Part shown: positions 60,750-64,000 of the stretch, in pieces
Numbering within the stretch: position 1 is the stretch's first letter
Layout: each line of letters begins with the position of its first letter
Assembly (NCBI GenBank): GCA_964615775.1
Contig: CAZTQB010000005.1
Span: forward strand, 1-64,000
Direction: 5' to 3'
Length of the DNA stretch: 64,000 nt
Source: JALHOM01 sp964615775
GTDB taxonomy: Bacteria > Patescibacteriota > Saccharimonadia > Saccharimonadales > 2-12-FULL-41-12
Notes under the pieces: model-generated
Databases searched by the model: none
Seen by the model: only the letters and a program-made list of their open reading frames with translations
Told to the model about the DNA's origin: nothing
Position numbers and translations under genes: made by a program

Positions 60750-62006
60750 TTGAGAATTGGATTTTTTACTGATAGTTATTACCCTAATATTAACGGCGTA
60801 ACTTTAGTGATTGAAGCAATGCGAAGTAGTCTTTGCGAGCTAGACCATGAAGTTTATGTTTTCGCTCCAAAACCTCTAAATAAAAAAGACCAAAAAATTC
60901 ACGACAAACTATATGTCAAGCGTGTTCCGGCTATTAATGATATGCTTTTTCATGATCAATCTACTAGTGTTTTTTTCCCTACCACACAGTATTTACGGGT
61001 GAAAAGACTGGAGCTTGATGTAATCATTATTTTTACGCCGGCACAGATAGGTCTACTAGGAAGCTACTGTGCTTTAAAGCTGGATATACCTTTGGTATCT
61101 TATTATGCTACCGATCTTGTGGAATATATTGAACGCTACCCATTTGCGATTTTGGGTGTTTTGGCACTGATGAGTACTACGCCGTTGGCACTTCGTATGA
61201 ATACTCGTGATATTTTGCGGCTAATCAGGATAAGTATACCGGCAACAAGGAGCGATGAATTGTGGCGTAAAAAGATAGTCAAAGAGATGTTAAAAGATTT
61301 TCATGCACGTTGTTCACAGGTAATTGTGCCGTCGTACAAATCGGAACTACAGATGCAGTCCTGGGGGGTTAAGACTCCTATTGACATCGTTCCGTCAGGA
61401 GTTAATCCACCAGCAGACCTACATACTATCAGCGGTCAGGGTTTTAGGCATAAATATAAAATACCGACATGCATACCGGTGATTATGTATCTTGGCAGAG
61501 TTGCCAAAGAAAAAAACATTGATACTCTCATAGAAGCCATGAATGAAGTTCTAGAGGCTGTACCAGAGGCTTTTTTGGTTATTGTTGGCAACTTTGATTA
61601 CCGTAAAACCCTTGAATCCAAGGTGGCAAGAATGAACTTGTCTGGCTCAGTGATTTTTACCGGCAAAGTGTCTATAGATGACCGCTGGCAGGCTTTTAAA
61701 GCGGCTGATATTTTTGTATTTCCATCGGTTACAGATACTCAAGCTTTGGTAATCAACGAAGCAGCTTTGTGCGGACTGCCAATCGTTTGGTGTGATAAAG
61801 ACGTAAATGGGGTTCTGTTAGATGGCCAGAGTGGTTTACTCTGTGAAAACACTGCTAATTCATTTGCCAAAACGATTATTAAGCTTTTAAATGATAAAGC
61901 TCTTATGGTCAGGTTGGGCCAGAGTGCCAGAGATAGAGCTACAAAAATGACCGAATATAGCCAAGCTAAAAAATTTAGCGAAGTTTTGAGTGGTTTAGTA
62001 AAGTAG
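60750..62006 (+). CDS. Glycosyltransferase family 4 (GT-B)
   Basis: 418 aa, TTG start with AAGG upstream. Acceptor-side motif FFTDSYYPNINGVT, and C-terminal GT4 donor site with YLGRVAKEKNIDTLIEAM, FPSVTDTQALVINEAALCGLP and the final KxxE-type loop. The N-terminal pattern is close to the diacylglycerol or phosphatidyl-inositol mannosyl/glucosyltransferases, so a glycolipid product is plausible. Confidence 0.9.
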   Translation: MRIGFFTDSYYPNINGVTLVIEAMRSSLCELDHEVYVFAPKPLNKKDQKIHDKLYVKRVPAINDMLFHDQSTSVFFPTTQYLRVKRLELDVIIIFTPAQIGLLGSYCALKLDIPLVSYYATDLVEYIERYPFAILGVLALMSTTPLALRMNTRDILRLIRISIPATRSDELWRKKIVKEMLKDFHARCSQVIVPSYKSELQMQSWGVKTPIDIVPSGVNPPADLHTISGQGFRHKYKIPTCIPVIMYLGRVAKEKNIDTLIEAMNEVLEAVPEAFLVIVGNFDYRKTLESKVARMNLSGSVIFTGKVSIDDRWQAFKAADIFVFPSVTDTQALVINEAALCGLPIVWCDKDVNGVLLDGQSGLLCENTANSFAKTIIKLLNDKALMVRLGQSARDRATKMTEYSQAKKFSEVLSGLVK

Positions 62007-62016
62007 CCTTCGCCAT

Positions 62017-62412
62017 TTAAGCAAAAGTACCAGCCAAGCGATTTGCACTTTCGCTCATCGCATGAGTGTCGCCTTTGCCAATAACTAAAGCTGTTTCATA
62101 CTCAGCTTCTGTTAATGCTTGATTAAGTGCCAGGTTGCCCTCTAGGGGGCTAACGGCATCGTGGCTACCGCAGAAAATTCTTAACTGAGTATTCTCTTTT
62201 GAAATATTTTCTTTGATGGTTCTGGCTAAATCTTGTCTTGCTAGTGCCTGCGGATAGGTTATGAACAAATCTATTGGGTGACTTAGTGCGAGTTCGCCAA
62301 TTGCCCTAACCACTTTCAGAGTAGAATCTGGCTTAAGTGTCTCTGGGTTTTCATCTATATACTCTTCGCGGTTGGCTGCCGATTTTGTAAGCATATATGG
62401 CAAATAAATCAA
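62017..62412 (-). CDS. Small protein resembling the C-terminal half of an alpha/beta hydrolase
   Basis: 131 aa or fewer (ATG also at 62394). FCGSHDAVSPLEGN and GKGDTHAMSES look like the Asp and His of an alpha/beta-hydrolase triad; the nucleophile GxSxG is absent, as is the N-terminal half. It overlaps the corrinoid adenosyltransferase stop by 4 bases. It may be a truncated gene or a subunit that needs a partner. Confidence 0.45.
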   Translation of the reverse strand: MIYLPYMLTKSAANREEYIDENPETLKPDSTLKVVRAIGELALSHPIDLFITYPQALARQDLARTIKENISKENTQLRIFCGSHDAVSPLEGNLALNQALTEAEYETALVIGKGDTHAMSESANRLAGTFA

Positions 62413-62978
62413 TAATCAATACCAGGGTTGGCTAAGTATTTTTGGTCGAAATGATGTTTTACTTTGTGCATTTCGGTAGCTATATCAGTTAGGTTTAGTA
62501 GCTCGCTTGGAAAGTTGCGGCCAGTTAGGCATAGGCTAGTTTTGGGTGATTTATCTTTAATAAGTTTTTTGAGTTGAGTTTTGGTAAGTAAGCCATCGTT
62601 GACAGCGTTGTTGATCTCGTCGCAAATAACTAACTGGTACTTGCCTGATGCTGCAGCTGTGTATGCTTGGTTGTAGGTGTCAAGAGCAGCTTGTTTGTGC
62701 TGATCTTTAGAGATATGGGCAGCACTAAGGTCGCCAGCATCGTAAAAACCTTTGCCGCCTTTATAGAAGTACAGCTGATCTTCGTAAGTGTCTTGGATAT
62801 CACGAATAAAATTATGCTCGCCGACACCCCAATATTTTATAAACTGAATAAATGCCACATTCCAGCGGGTACCCAATGCCCTGACCATCAGCCCCAGGCC
62901 AGCCGAAGTCTTGCCTTTGCCGTCGCCAGTGTAGACTACAACGACCGATTCTTTTGTATTAAAATCCTCAAAAGCCAT
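62409..62978 (-). CDS. cobO: Corrinoid adenosyltransferase (CobA/BtuR family)
   Basis: 189 aa: P-loop-like YTGDGKGKTSAGLG, FIQFIKYWGVGE, VICDEINNAV and LCLTGRNFPSELL match the CobA/CobO/BtuR family, which makes adenosylcobalamin from cob(I)alamin and ATP. No other cobamide genes are seen, so it would use salvaged corrinoid. Confidence 0.92.
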   Translation of the reverse strand: MAFEDFNTKESVVVVYTGDGKGKTSAGLGLMVRALGTRWNVAFIQFIKYWGVGEHNFIRDIQDTYEDQLYFYKGGKGFYDAGDLSAAHISKDQHKQAALDTYNQAYTAAASGKYQLVICDEINNAVNDGLLTKTQLKKLIKDKSPKTSLCLTGRNFPSELLNLTDIATEMHKVKHHFDQKYLANPGIDY

Positions 62979-63042
62979 ATATAAGATTTAGATTAGCGAT
63001 AAAAGAGTTTGAGGTAAAGTAGGTTTTCTTTTAAATTTATGG

Positions 63043-63048
63043 TATAAA
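63043..63048 (+). promoter_or_regulatory. Extended -10 promoter of the 307-aa gene
   Basis: TGGTATAAA ends six bases before the ATG at 63055; leaderless transcript predicted. Confidence 0.45.
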
Positions 63049-63054
63049 AATAAA

Positions 63055-63978
63055 ATGGACCGTGGAGAGGCTTTTGGTATGTCACCCGAAGAATTACGTG
63101 AAAGATTTTTTATGCCGAGTTACGAACGGCCTGTTGCATGTGAAGAATTAATCGTTCCTGATTTCGGTATACCAAATATTCCTGGCAGAAATACAGATGA
63201 ACTTGAGGTTCTTTCAGATCTGGTATTTGCATATAAAGCTTTTACAATTCGTGGTAACGAAACCGAAGAAGAAAAGAATCTAACAGTCGAGAAGATATGT
63301 GAGCATAATGGAATAGATTTTGTAACTTTTGATATGTCAACTTGCACGGGGGGTACTGATACAAAGAAGCTCAAAAGATTTATTGAAGAAACCTGCATAA
63401 TTGATCGCCAAAAAGAAGTGATTTTGTCGGTTAATGGGCTACAGAAATATTTATTTAGAGTAAGTGAATACATTGAAGCAAATTATGAAATTGGCAGGCA
63501 GCCGCATGCCCGTGGCACTTTTCAGAGGGGTTTGGCTGAGTTCTTTGCGTCGTCGATGAATAAATATCCGCTTTTAAGGCTATGTGCAACAATAGATGAT
63601 CCTGAGGTTGTACTACCTGGTAGCTTTTATGGATGTGATGTATTTACAGAAACTGCAGAAATTAATAAGCCGGCAAAAGCAGCTCGAAAAGCTTTAATAT
63701 ACACTTTGGTTGCCCAACATGAATGGGATGAAGCTTACAGAGGTAGGCCAAGTATATTTGATATTGAAACAGATCAACAATACGTAAGAGATATTGTTAA
63801 AAGAACAAAAGCTAAAACATCTGACCAGATTAGAGAAAGTGTTAGAGGTGCTTTAGGTAATTTTAGTGGTGCTGTAGAAGAAGCTTATGAAGGTGAGGGC
63901 GATTTTCCGTCGATGACAATGAGGGCTTTGTGGCTACTGGTCTGCAAGCCAAAAGATGAAAAAATAGATTTTTCTTGA
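63055..63978 (+). CDS. Hypothetical protein
   Basis: 307 aa, soluble, acidic, no signal or membrane segment. Begins MDRGEAFGMSPEELRERFF; a central VDxx-like ATIDDPEVVLPGSF and several Arg-rich helices (RGTFQRGLAEFFASS) give a vague resemblance to a degenerate P-loop or AAA-like fold, but no Walker A is present. I do not recognise a family. Ends with TGA near the window edge. Confidence 0.55.
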   Translation: MDRGEAFGMSPEELRERFFMPSYERPVACEELIVPDFGIPNIPGRNTDELEVLSDLVFAYKAFTIRGNETEEEKNLTVEKICEHNGIDFVTFDMSTCTGGTDTKKLKRFIEETCIIDRQKEVILSVNGLQKYLFRVSEYIEANYEIGRQPHARGTFQRGLAEFFASSMNKYPLLRLCATIDDPEVVLPGSFYGCDVFTETAEINKPAKAARKALIYTLVAQHEWDEAYRGRPSIFDIETDQQYVRDIVKRTKAKTSDQIRESVRGALGNFSGAVEEAYEGEGDFPSMTMRALWLLVCKPKDEKIDFS

Positions 63979-64000
63979 TAATTTATTTACAGAGGTGGTA

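Noticed and set aside
1..64000. Alternative genetic code (UGA as Gly) because the genome looks like CPR
   Set aside because: UGA ends many genes with natural C-termini (e.g. 14564, 56127, 63978) and is not needed inside any frame.
1..64000. CRISPR arrays, rRNA genes or insertion sequences
   Set aside because: No regularly spaced repeats, no rRNA-like segments and no transposase frames were seen; the only mobile-element traces are the recombinase remnants.

Overview
The window is a compact, AT-rich bacterial chromosome segment that looks like a Patescibacteria/CPR genome, most probably Candidatus Saccharibacteria (TM7). This is an inference from gene content: sortases with an LAxTG-type substrate, stand-alone response regulators, many small membrane proteins, scavenging functions instead of biosynthesis, and no outer-membrane genes. 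UGA, UAA and UAG all end genes, so the standard bacterial code applies and the UGA=Gly code of Gracilibacteria does not. Many promoters place a TATAAT-like -10 box only 2-14 nt before the start codon, which suggests leaderless or nearly leaderless mRNAs. Most convergent gene pairs abut or overlap.

Layout. 0-12.9 kb: a minus-strand operon (membrane protein, gltX, DUF3048 protein, histidine kinase, receiver), a PEGA protein, a sortase, tRNA-Leu, xth and pyrH. 13.1-17.5 kb: a tightly coupled surface-glycan cassette (36-aa leader ORF, two GT2 enzymes, P-loop kinase, HAD protein, polysaccharide deacetylase) next to tRNA-Ser. 17.8-23.9 kb: MacB-type ABC pair, rlmH, an RND exporter and a Crp/Fnr regulator. 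23.9-32.4 kb: a membrane and lipid region (glycosidase-like protein, diacylglycerol-kinase family enzyme, CDP-alcohol phosphatidyltransferase, CDP-archaeol-synthase-like enzyme, short MprF-like aminoacyltransferase, second Crp/Fnr). 32.4-35.4 kb: a second receiver, a CHASE histidine kinase and two small stress-type proteins. 35.5-38.8 kb: a flavin electron-transfer module. 38.9-42.7 kb: a GH3 enzyme and a queuosine salvage pair (YhhQ, Tgt).

43.4-45.4 kb: a sortase and its probable substrate, a surface beta-propeller protein whose frame is interrupted by one in-frame TAG. 45.5-49 kb: VOC, DUF1801 and YdeI-like proteins. 49.2-52.6 kb: a cytochrome b561/sulfite-oxidase-fold fusion with a NarK-type transporter and a histidine phosphatase. 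52.7-53.9 kb: a truncated epimerase remnant and msrBA.

53.9-57.0 kb is the most unusual part. Two 176-bp direct repeats, both carrying the 3' end of a serine-recombinase-like gene, flank a four-gene cassette: SpeD, a branched-polyamine-synthase-like enzyme, a guanylate-kinase-like enzyme and a divergent HAM1-like pyrophosphatase. The right repeat ends inside the 3' end of tRNA-Asn. A 31-bp exact copy of part of the HAM1-like gene lies outside the island beside the truncated epimerase. 57.1-64 kb: smpB, a membrane-anchored glycosidase, a glycosyltransferase cluster, a corrinoid adenosyltransferase and an unknown protein.
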